A stretch of DNA of 64,000 bases from DASSFG01 sp035547915 (GTDB lineage Bacteria > Planctomycetota > Planctomycetia > Pirellulales > JAICIG01), in NCBI GenBank assembly GCA_035547915.1, contig DASZTS010000010.1, forward strand, positions 9,065-73,064, read 5' to 3'. Below are positions 1-6,716 of the stretch, piece by piece. How positions within the stretch are numbered: position 1 is the first letter of the stretch; each line of letters starts with the position of its first letter. The position numbers were made by a program, and so were the translations under genes. The notes below the pieces were generated by a model. It saw only the letters and a program-made list of their open reading frames with translations. It did no database searches and had not been told where the DNA came from.

Positions 1-354
1 CAGCAATATCACGCCGCCGCCAATCGCCTCCGCCGCCGCAGAATCCCAGTGGCGTGATTGGGCAATTTGTCGTCGCTCGTCTTCGAGCGTGTCGCGCTGA
101 CGGTCTACTTCGGCCCGCTCGGCTTTCAGCTCGCGCTCAAGTGCCAGTAGTTCCTGCCGTGATCTGGCGTCGGCTTCCACGAGTTGTCTCGTTGCCTCGG
201 CGATTTGTTGGTTCTGCTGGGCCATTTCGTGATTCTGCTCGGCCTGGCGGTTGTCGGCTTCCCGCGCGAGCTCCACGAGCCGTTTGTCTTCGTTACAACC
301 GGCGGCCAGAAAGATCGCCAGCAGAATCATGGGAACAAGCAGTGGGTCTTTCAT
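1..354 (-). CDS. Putative lipoprotein with long coiled coil (partial, runs off left edge)
   Basis: The minus strand is open from ATG at 354 to the window edge (118 codons). The product starts with a short hydrophobic segment ending in a lipobox (LAAGC), so it should be a lipid-anchored envelope protein. After the cysteine comes a highly charged stretch rich in E, Q, R and A with almost no helix breakers, typical of a long alpha-helical coiled coil, and then a glycine/alanine-rich hydrophobic patch at the edge. The start lies inside the 3' end of the small membrane protein at 293-484 in another frame. The two look translationally coupled and close the minus-strand gene series of the mobile element. 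Function is unknown; a spanin-like or conjugation-related envelope role is possible but unproven. Confidence 0.6.
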   Translation of the reverse strand, partial: MKDPLLVPMILLAIFLAAGCNEDKRLVELAREADNRQAEQNHEMAQQNQQIAEATRQLVEADARSRQELLALERELKAERAEVDRQRDTLEDERRQIAQSRHWDSAAAEAIGGGVILL

Positions 355-484
355 GCGTGGTTCTCCACTTGGTTAAAAGCCGTCGCAGCAAGAGTTGCAA
401 AGCCCGGCGGAGCCGGACTTCACGGATGAGTGCCGCGACCAGCAACAGGACCAGCAGCGAGCCAGTCAACAGTGCGAATTGCAA
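293..484 (-). CDS. Small single-pass membrane protein, TTG start
   Basis: This 63-residue protein begins with TTG, supported by a perfect AGGAGG Shine-Dalgarno six bases upstream on the minus strand. Residues 4-20 form one leucine/valine-rich transmembrane segment, followed by an arginine-rich basic helix, which predicts an N-out/C-in small membrane protein. Its last 62 bases overlap the start of the lipoprotein at 354 in a different frame. It follows the SNF2-like helicase at a short distance on the same strand. No family recognised. The strong ribosome site and clean membrane segment are the main reasons to call it real. Confidence 0.55.
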   Translation of the reverse strand: MQFALLTGSLLVLLLVAALIREVRLRRALQLLLRRLLTKWRTTHERPTACSHDSAGDLSGRRL

Positions 485-539
485 GGGACACCTCCTGGGG
501 AGGAAAAAGAGAAGTGGTTGATATGGATGCTGCCGGGCC

Positions 540-2762
540 CTAATCGAACAGCGCGAGAGACGACCGCCGTTCTGCCGGCTGCCTTGTCGTTACCCGTTCA
601 GGCGTCGGCGTTCTGTCATCATCATCCCAAAGCAGGCGCAACCCACGTGGTGTGGCAGCCGCTGAGGGAGATAATGGGCGGTCAAAGCCAATGTCGGCAC
701 TGCCAACTTGACTTTGCTCGCACGCGCAGCCGGTTGAGCGTTCCGATGCCACCTTTCCCCATACTCGCTCGGCGCCCGTATCATCGAGTCTGTCGGCCAA
801 GCTTCGTGCCAGTTCCATCTCGACCGAGGCGTCATCGCCTGCAAGCGCCGCCAAGCCCTCGTTCGTGAATTTGCCTTCGATGGCGACGGCAGCCGCGAGC
901 TTACGACCCATCAAGGTCATCGCCCGGTCCTGCATCGTCGTGCGGTAGTACAGATAGTAGTTGCGACAGGGCTTTGTTTGACCGATACGCCAGCTTCGCC
1001 CGCCTGCTTGCCGCATCGTGAACAGGTTGTAGCCCGTCTCGTAGAACACGATCGTCGAGAAATTGTGGCCCGTTGCGTGGTCGAAAAAGTCAAAACCTGT
1101 CTCGACCAGTTGCGGGTTTGATAACATCGCGTCGGTGCCCGGCCCGTGTTTGGCGATCCACGGCTCCCGTTTCTGCTGCGGCACTTTGGCCCGCAGGATG
1201 TTGACGCGGTGCCCGGCTTGTGTGAGCAGTTGCTCCAAGCGAAGCTGCACATCGCGTTTGCCGGTCATCTGCAAGTAGACCCAGACCTGCCGGCCCTCGG
1301 CCCGCTCACGCGCCACGAGATCGAGCAGGGCCTGTTCCTTTGGCCGCACCACCTCGCGACCAAGATCAGGGCAAGTCGTGACGTGCCTGAAGCCCTCCTG
1401 GCTCCTGTACCCGATGTCGCCGAAGTCATACGGATGGTCCGGGTAGCCCAGCAGCGTTGCCAGCATCTTGGCCAAAAGCCGCTTGTCGCCACGACGCACC
1501 ATCTGCCGTATGGCTTGGGCCAAGTCGTCTTCGACCTGTTCGTAGGCCGCTTGCTGCTCGTCATCCATGTTCACAGGCACCACGAACTCGTCGAGCGGGG
1601 GCAGATCGTCGGCCACTTCTTCAAGCGAGAGAAAGAGGCACTTGTCGAGCAAGTGCCGGCCAAAGAGCGTCGGCATGATGCCTGGTTTGACGTTCTTGAT
1701 GGTTTTGCTCTTTTGGCCGCGACTCTGGTCATTGTCGTCGCCCTCGCCGCCGTCTTTCTCGATGATGCGCGTCTCGATCCGCCCATAGCGTTGGTTAAAC
1801 GCCAGGTGGTCTTTCCAACCCAGACCCTCGGCGATGAGCGATTGAGGTGCGAGGCGGAAAAGTAGCGGCCGGACGTGCTCGGCGTATCCGCCGATCAGCG
1901 TGCCAGTGAGGGCGATCGTCTTGCGCGCCGCCGCGGCCAGGCTACCGAAGGCGTTGGCCTGCGCGGTCTGAGCGCCTTTCTCTTGATGCACCTCATCGAC
2001 GATGAAGTAGTCGAAGAAGTGCGGCAGGTGCTTTTTGATGAAGCGTGCCGGCTCCCAGCGGTTGATCTTTCGCGTGAAGGTCCACAAGGGCTCATTGCAC
2101 TGCATCGGCTGGCCGCACTCGTCGCGTGCCAGCGTGCCGTCCGCGCGAACCAACTCGGCCTGGCAATAGTGCCGCTTTTTGGAGAGCTTGGCGTGCGAGA
2201 TCGGCGTGCCCTTATTCGGATCGACGATGGGCGAGCCGCAACGCGGGCAGATCGGCGTACCGTCGCGACGTTTGAGATAGGCCGCCCGCCATTTGGCGCC
2301 CAGCTTGGCGCGGTCACGGGAGACGACCCACCAGGTCGGTGGCGACGGCCGGCCCTCGGTTTTCAGCCGGAGCACGTCCCGGAACTTGTTGATAACGCGA
2401 ACTTCGATGCCGGGCAACGTGTTGAGCAGCTCTCGCCGCCATTTCGGCACGAGCTGGCCGGGGCACATGACGAGACCGGTGTACGGCTTGCCAGCCGCGT
2501 GAGCGTGGGCTGTCGTGCAGCCCATCAGCGTTTTGCCCGTGCCCATATTGGCGCCCAGCAGAACCGCGTTTTGCCTGCGGAGAGTTTTGACGGCGGCGGT
2601 GATAACGTGAGCTTGGGCCGGCCGCGGCTTCCGCTTGGTCTCGACGACGAGCGGCGGGTCGCGGCTGGGGACGTGTAAAGGGACAAGTGTCTGGTTTGCC
2701 TGTAGCCCAAGCAAAGGGGCGTAGCGCTCCAGGTACTGGTCCAAGGTGTGGATGCCTTCCAT
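540..2762 (-). CDS. SNF2-like superfamily 2 helicase/ATPase of a mobile element
   Basis: The 740-residue protein has the full set of SF2 helicase landmarks. Walker A is GANMGTGKT at residues 70-78, the DEAH-type Walker B is DEVH at 256-259, a TGT motif III follows near 285, and the C-terminal motif VI is GRSWRIGQ near 586, which places it in the SNF2-like branch. Between motifs Ia and II is an insertion with CxxC pairs around residues 172-175 and 200-222, likely a zinc ribbon. The C-terminal 100 residues are low in conserved features. SNF2-like proteins of this layout occur in phages, plasmids and integrative elements next to a DUF6094-like methyltransferase, as here. It probably acts on double-stranded DNA in replication, modification or defence of the element; the substrate is unknown. 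GGGAGG precedes the ATG. Confidence 0.85.
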   Translation of the reverse strand: MEGIHTLDQYLERYAPLLGLQANQTLVPLHVPSRDPPLVVETKRKPRPAQAHVITAAVKTLRRQNAVLLGANMGTGKTLMGCTTAHAHAAGKPYTGLVMCPGQLVPKWRRELLNTLPGIEVRVINKFRDVLRLKTEGRPSPPTWWVVSRDRAKLGAKWRAAYLKRRDGTPICPRCGSPIVDPNKGTPISHAKLSKKRHYCQAELVRADGTLARDECGQPMQCNEPLWTFTRKINRWEPARFIKKHLPHFFDYFIVDEVHQEKGAQTAQANAFGSLAAAARKTIALTGTLIGGYAEHVRPLLFRLAPQSLIAEGLGWKDHLAFNQRYGRIETRIIEKDGGEGDDNDQSRGQKSKTIKNVKPGIMPTLFGRHLLDKCLFLSLEEVADDLPPLDEFVVPVNMDDEQQAAYEQVEDDLAQAIRQMVRRGDKRLLAKMLATLLGYPDHPYDFGDIGYRSQEGFRHVTTCPDLGREVVRPKEQALLDLVARERAEGRQVWVYLQMTGKRDVQLRLEQLLTQAGHRVNILRAKVPQQKREPWIAKHGPGTDAMLSNPQLVETGFDFFDHATGHNFSTIVFYETGYNLFTMRQAGGRSWRIGQTKPCRNYYLYYRTTMQDRAMTLMGRKLAAAVAIEGKFTNEGLAALAGDDASVEMELARSLADRLDDTGAERVWGKVASERSTGCACEQSQVGSADIGFDRPLSPSAAATPRGLRLLWDDDDRTPTPERVTTRQPAERRSSLALFD

Positions 2763-2799
2763 TCAAGGGTGCCTCCCTCGGTGGTGGTGGTTGACGGGT

Positions 2800-3009
2800 T
2801 CATTCCCTGCGCTGTAGCCAGCTCAGGGAATCGGTGAGGTGACCGTTGAAGACGGCCACTGTGACGAAGTCTTTCGGAGCGCGGCCGGTTACCCCCGCGT
2901 CGTCGTAGAACTGCTGGACTGCCGCGTCGGCAGTTGCCGTTGCGACGTAGTAGAGGAAACCGTGACGGCTTCGTTTGTCGTAGACGCAGATTGTGAACCC
3001 GGTTTTCAC
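2800..3009 (-). CDS. Small hypothetical protein, GTG start
   Basis: A longer open frame reaches upstream to 3396, but that part is antisense-like and overlaps the 190-residue gene. I place the start at GTG 3009 because GAGGAG lies nine bases upstream and the frame then runs free of the neighbouring gene, giving 69 residues. The product is a compact mix of beta-strand-like and alpha-like stretches with no membrane segment. It sits between the helicase (38 bp downstream) and the 190-residue gene (59 bp upstream) on the same strand, so it is probably part of the same transcript. No family recognised. Confidence 0.55.
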   Translation of the reverse strand: MKTGFTICVYDKRSRHGFLYYVATATADAAVQQFYDDAGVTGRAPKDFVTVAVFNGHLTDSLSWLQRRE

Positions 3010-3068
3010 GGCCTCGGTCTCCTCGAAATGCGATAGGTGATCAAAAGCGGCTAACCAGCCACCAAACG

Positions 3069-3641
3069 TCAGATGGTGAATCGCCGCCGTCGCAGGCCCC
3101 TCGAAACCAGCTCGTCGAGCGACTCGGTGTTGAGGTCGAGCACGGCACCGCCGCACTGGAACGAGTGTAGCGCCGTGAGGTGGCCCTCGCGTTCGAGTTC
3201 CTTGCGGAGCCACGGGAGCCAGCTTGGTAAGAGCGGCGTCGTGATGCTCTCGCGCTGAAGCTCGGTCCAGAGGCTGGTGTCGTTGAGCTTCGAGATCAGG
3301 CCCGGCGTGCGGGCCAAGGCCAGTGAGTGCCAGGTGCTGTAGCCCAGCTTGACGGCTTGAAAACGGTAGCCACCGCTCGCGGCCATCAACTCCCAATCCG
3401 GGTCAAATCCCTCGCACTTCGCAGAAAACGTGGTCTTGGCGGCCTTGCTCAAACAAGCGTGCAAAGCCTTGATCGCCGTCTGGCTGGCGACGGTGGACAG
3501 GATGGCGATCATGCCGGCGGTGGTTCCGACCGTACCCAGCGCCGCCAGCTTGTAGCTGAACTGCGTATCCTTGGTAGTTATGGTCAACTCGCCGAGCGTG
3601 GCTACGCCGCGCCCGGCGCTGTCTTTCTGTTTGACGCGCAT
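3069..3641 (-). CDS. Hypothetical protein of the mobile element
   Basis: A 190-residue protein with an AGAGGA ribosome site at good spacing before ATG 3641. The N-terminus is beta-rich, residues 30-60 form an alanine/threonine-rich weakly hydrophobic helix, and the C-terminus ends in a cluster of arginines (residues about 183-187). No nucleotide-binding or catalytic motif is visible. It lies between the methyltransferase and the 69-residue gene with short gaps and shares their strand, so I read it as part of the same operon. I do not recognise the family. Confidence 0.6.
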   Translation of the reverse strand: MRVKQKDSAGRGVATLGELTITTKDTQFSYKLAALGTVGTTAGMIAILSTVASQTAIKALHACLSKAAKTTFSAKCEGFDPDWELMAASGGYRFQAVKLGYSTWHSLALARTPGLISKLNDTSLWTELQRESITTPLLPSWLPWLRKELEREGHLTALHSFQCGGAVLDLNTESLDELVSRGLRRRRFTI

Positions 3642-3732
3642 AGCGATTCCTCTTTAGGTGGTCGAAGTCGAGCGCGAGCGAAGAGGCGGTGGCGTAGGTG
3701 GCATCATGCCGTGGCACACGAGCACCGGGCGG

Positions 3733-4830
3733 TCAAGCAGCAACGCGCCGCTTTGGCTCGCTGCTAGTCGTCGAATCCGCGATTGGAGCATCGGCTGTTT
3801 GGCTGCCGCCTTGAGTTAGCGTGAGGATGCGGCCTTCGACGGTGGCGACGCGAATGGTCAGCATGATCTTCTCGGCGATCAGGGTCTTGGTGACGTCTCC
3901 GTCTTTCTCTTCGTGCGTCTCGACGCTCTGGACGTAAGACTGCTTGGTGGCGGTGCCGCGGACGACGTGAGGCGGCTCGCCAGGCGGACAAACTCTGCCG
4001 TCGAGGTGGCCGGCGGCCAACAGCATGGCACGATGCCCCTTGTTCAAGGACATGGGCGGTGAAGGGAGCGGCGGTGGTTCGGCGACGTCGAGAAAACGCC
4101 GGAGCGGCGACTTGCCCAAGGCGGTCAACAACTCGTTGTCCGTCATCTCGGTCTTCTCGAACCGAGTCGGCCCGGTGGAGTGCGGCAGCCAGTATCGGAA
4201 GTCCGGGGCATCATCGCCGGACCGAAGCCGGGGCAGTGCATTCCGGTTTTGCTCGGTACTGGGCACCTGTTTGTCGCGCCTGACGCCGAACACGATCACC
4301 TCGTCGAACGGCCGATGGTCGGCCGGAAACGTCACGACGCGCAGTTCGGTGTACCAACTCAACAGTAATTCTCGGATGTCGGCTCTCTCGGCGACGCGCT
4401 GCGGGCAGACCAATGCGATGATGCCACCAGGCACCAGCAGATGCGTCGAGCGCTCCAAAAACGTGTGCTCGACACGCCGGCCGCCGCCCAGTTCGTTGTC
4501 GAACGGCGGGTTGCACCAGACGAACGAGAACGCCTTTCGCGAGATGCCGGTGCCAAAGAACGACGCCGCGGCCAGGACGCGGCAGCCACAGTCACCGAGT
4601 TCCTGCTGGACGGTCTCGCTGCGGCGTTCGTCAAGCTCGATGGCGAACACGTCTTGCATCGGGCAGCCGACAGCCTCAGCAAGCTGAACGATGGCGGCCC
4701 CTTGGCCGCAGCAAGGATCAAGGACGCAGAAACGCTGTCTGGCGGGCGGTTGCAGCCAGCGGGCTGCCATCGCCACGGCGGCAGGCGGGGCTGCGTAAAA
4801 GCCCCCTTTTGCTTGTGCGACGAGTCTCAT
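3733..4830 (-). CDS. DUF6094-like adenine-type DNA methyltransferase
   Basis: The 365-residue protein carries SAM-binding motif I as LDPCCGQG (residues 37-44) and catalytic motif IV as NPPF (107-110). Together these indicate a class I methyltransferase acting on an exocyclic amino group, most often N6-adenine in DNA. The spacing and short N-terminus resemble the DUF6094 methyltransferases of mobile elements. No restriction endonuclease is visible beside it, so it is more likely an orphan or helicase-associated modification enzyme than half of a classical restriction system. The C-terminal third has no motif I recognise. GGAG seven bases before ATG supports the start. Confidence 0.8.
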   Translation of the reverse strand: MRLVAQAKGGFYAAPPAAVAMAARWLQPPARQRFCVLDPCCGQGAAIVQLAEAVGCPMQDVFAIELDERRSETVQQELGDCGCRVLAAASFFGTGISRKAFSFVWCNPPFDNELGGGRRVEHTFLERSTHLLVPGGIIALVCPQRVAERADIRELLLSWYTELRVVTFPADHRPFDEVIVFGVRRDKQVPSTEQNRNALPRLRSGDDAPDFRYWLPHSTGPTRFEKTEMTDNELLTALGKSPLRRFLDVAEPPPLPSPPMSLNKGHRAMLLAAGHLDGRVCPPGEPPHVVRGTATKQSYVQSVETHEEKDGDVTKTLIAEKIMLTIRVATVEGRILTLTQGGSQTADAPIADSTTSSEPKRRVAA

Positions 4831-4925
4831 TGGTGATCTCCAGATGGGTTAAGCGGTACGGTTGTTGTCGTGCCACAAGGGATGCGTCTCGTCGAGCAGC
4901 CGGTCATTAAGCACCTTCTCGGTGT

Positions 4926-5126
4926 TTGTACATCTCCGAATTCGACGTGGCCAACGTGGCCAAGGAACTGGCCGAAAGCGATGCTGAAGTCAAAGGCAAT
5001 CAGACCGCGCCAAAGAACCAGATTCGGACGGCAAAGTTGCGTCGGCTGGGAATGGAGTTTGGCGGGCCAAGCCTGCTTCGCCAGATGATCGGACAACTTG
5101 TCAATGCGGCTAGAAATGCCGGCTAA
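4926..5126 (+). CDS. Small hypothetical protein on the opposite strand
   Basis: A 66-residue frame starting with TTG on the plus strand, opposite all neighbours. The composition (many D, E, A and V, ending in a positively charged helix) and mostly G/C third positions look like real planctomycete coding sequence. The competing minus-strand frame at 4827-5096 has a poorer composition. No good ribosome site precedes the TTG, so the start is uncertain. If real, it would be transcribed against the methyltransferase operon and could be a small regulator. No family recognised. Confidence 0.4.
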   Translation: MYISEFDVANVAKELAESDAEVKGNQTAPKNQIRTAKLRRLGMEFGGPSLLRQMIGQLVNAARNAG

Positions 5127-5152
5127 TGAAACATTGCTGCACGAGCGAATGA

Positions 5153-5560
5153 TTATCGTCGAGTCTTTGCCAGGTCACGAAGCTCGTCTTCCACGGCCTT
5201 TGCTCCCAGACGCCCGGCGAGAAAACCCAGTTGAGCTTCAAGCCCCTCGTTGTTGATCGCCGCGGCAATCTGGCCGTATTGCTCGTGAACCAACTCGTCG
5301 AGTTGCTCGGCGTCGAGGCCCAGCCGTTCGGCCGCTTTGACGAGATCGTCAGCGCTTTGAGCGTCGCTTTGGTCATTGGGCCGGGCAGCGGCGACGGAAA
5401 ACTCCTTCACGGCCGGATTGCCGTAGTCTGCCAAAATGTCCGGCGTCGAGAGTGCCATCTCCATCAACCGGTCCAGCACGGTTGCCAAGGATTCGGCGTC
5501 CGTGATGGCCGGATCGAACTCGACTTCGACGTAGAGTTGGGTCGTTTGTTTCTCGGGCAT
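5153..5560 (-). CDS. Acidic hypothetical protein of the mobile element
   Basis: A 135-residue soluble acidic protein preceded by GGGAG at six bases. The N-terminal 60 residues alternate beta and alpha segments; the remainder is helical with many A, E, L and Q. It has no cysteines, no membrane segment and no recognised catalytic motif. It lies 20 bp downstream of the 100-residue gene on the same strand and is separated from the methyltransferase by the plus-strand small gene. Small acidic proteins of this sort often accompany helicase/methyltransferase modules, but I cannot assign a role. Confidence 0.6.
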   Translation of the reverse strand: MPEKQTTQLYVEVEFDPAITDAESLATVLDRLMEMALSTPDILADYGNPAVKEFSVAAARPNDQSDAQSADDLVKAAERLGLDAEQLDELVHEQYGQIAAAINNEGLEAQLGFLAGRLGAKAVEDELRDLAKTRR

Positions 5561-5580
5561 GGTGTTCTCCCTGGTTCTAG

Positions 5581-5883
5581 CTACAACGGCGCCTTGGTAT
5601 GCGGCTCAGCGATTAAGCAGTCGATGCCGCGGTCGTGTGCCTGGTCAGCGATTGCATCGGTAAGTTCGACCAGCCCCTCCAGCAGTGACGCTTCATCGGC
5701 GCCCAGATGTGCATCTCGCCGGTTACGGGCGCTGTCTGCTACGGCAATCAACAATTCTCGTTGCCGCCGGAACAGCGGCCCATCAATCAATAGGTCGAAG
5801 TCCTTGGAATGGTTCACCTGTGATTCAATGTCAAATATGGCCGTGGGGAAGGCCGCGATGGCGGGCGGCGGGCCTATTCGCAC
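5581..5883 (-). CDS. Small hypothetical protein, GTG start overlapping upstream stop
   Basis: A 100-residue frame opening with GTG at 5883, overlapping the end of the 67-residue gene by ten bases, which suggests translational coupling. The product is predicted mostly helical and acidic, with an RRQREL stretch and several D/E-A pairs. It has no signal peptide or membrane segment. No family recognised. The start lacks a strong ribosome site, consistent with re-initiation after the upstream stop. Confidence 0.5.
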   Translation of the reverse strand: MRIGPPPAIAAFPTAIFDIESQVNHSKDFDLLIDGPLFRRQRELLIAVADSARNRRDAHLGADEASLLEGLVELTDAIADQAHDRGIDCLIAEPHTKAPL

Positions 5884-6077
5884 GGCTCGATTGTCTCGGG
5901 AACTAGGCCGTAGCTCGCGAGGATTGTCGCGACGGTCTCGATGAAATCGGCCCCTTCAATCGGCCTATCGGGATTGCAATGGTCGCCGGTCTGATCGATA
6001 TTGAGATACATGGCATCCACGATTCGGCTGACGATGTTGACTGCCTCTTCGTGGCTGAGGTCTTTGGCTTTTCGCAT
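5874..6077 (-). CDS. Small hypothetical protein
   Basis: A 67-residue acidic protein with GGAG eight bases before ATG 6077. It opens with an amphipathic helix (AKDLSHEEAVNIVSRI) and looks like a compact two- or three-helix domain. It is the first gene of the 6077-5153 small-gene run and lies downstream of a structured 348-bp gap. No family recognised. Confidence 0.55.
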   Translation of the reverse strand: MRKAKDLSHEEAVNIVSRIVDAMYLNIDQTGDHCNPDRPIEGADFIETVATILASYGLVPETIEPCE

Positions 6078-6425
6078 GTGATGGCTCCAGAATCATGTGG
6101 TAGAGCGCAACCGCCAGTGCATGTGCGCAGGCAAAAAGCGAACATGGAAAGGCCACCCTAAGCTCCGAGAAGATATGCCGGCTTGGGAAGATTTCTTTAG
6201 GCCATTAGATGCCGTCGCCTGCCGAGGCGGTCTGCCGATTACTTGTGGATGTCGATCTGCGCGACGCGCGGGGCGGTCGTAGAAAAACACAACCGCCCGC
6301 GCACAAGATCGACGACGGCTTGTAGCCGTGGACGAGAAACTGGAACTCGCGCGAACAACAACGTGGAGAAAGAACGACCCGGGCCGCCTATCGACGAACC
6401 CGGGCTTTGCAGAAGATCCCTTGCG
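6078..6425. other. 348-bp gap with several strong hairpins
   Basis: No convincing gene is seen. The gap holds three inverted repeats: arms at 6266-6277 and 6292-6302 (11-12 bp with one bulge), ACGGCT/AGCCGT at 6315-6329, and CCCGGG/CCCGGG at 6378-6404. No T-run follows on either strand, so simple intrinsic terminators are not obvious. The position between the recombinase transcript and the downstream small genes fits a transcript boundary, a structured 5' leader or a small RNA. Confidence 0.45.
6266..6302. other. Strong GC-rich stem-loop
   Basis: The left arm GCGCGGGGCGGT (6266-6277) pairs with ACCGCCCGCGC (6292-6302) with one bulged G, leaving a 14-base A-rich loop. It is the most stable hairpin in the gap between the recombinase module and the small-gene operon. 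Its role is undetermined. Confidence 0.5.
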
Positions 6426-6716
6426 CTAGGCGGTGCTCGCGCCACCGTCAGTGGCGTCGTCAGAAGGAGGACTAGCAGACCGAGAATGTCGCTCGGTACG
6501 CCAATCAGGCCGTGGTCGCCCTTCCAAGTCATACGCCAGGTCGATCAGCTTGCAAAACGTCACCAGCGAACACTCCAACTCGGCGGCAGCTTCGCGGAAC
6601 GTCCGCCCGCCATCGACCAGTTCCTTGGCCAAACGGGCGCGGAGAGCGCGGCGCTCCTTCATGGACGGAGCCGGCAAGTTGCGGATGCGATGCCAATGCC
6701 GAACGGCTTTCGCCAC
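6426..6716 (-). CDS. Small HTH-like protein overlapping the recombinase 3' end
   Basis: A 96-residue protein starting at GTG 6716 inside the recombinase gene and overlapping it by 58 bp in another frame. Residues about 25-65 resemble a helix-turn-helix: a basic helix (ERRALRARLAKELV), a turn, then TFREAAAELECS and a further helix. The tail is low complexity with S, D and T. Because of the overlap it is likely co-translated with the recombinase. It could be a recombination directionality factor or a regulator; that is inference from position and size only. Confidence 0.55.
   Translation of the reverse strand: MAKAVRHWHRIRNLPAPSMKERRALRARLAKELVDGGRTFREAAAELECSLVTFCKLIDLAYDLEGRPRPDWRTERHSRSASPPSDDATDGGASTA

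Noticed and set aside
1146..2678. Plus-strand frames opposite the helicase (1146-1865 and 1875-2678)
   Set aside because: They are shadows of the helicase gene, whose motifs are complete on the minus strand.
4827..5096. An 89-codon minus-strand frame upstream of the methyltransferase
   Set aside because: Its composition is poor (many isolated C, W and H) and the plus-strand frame in the same place looks more like coding sequence.
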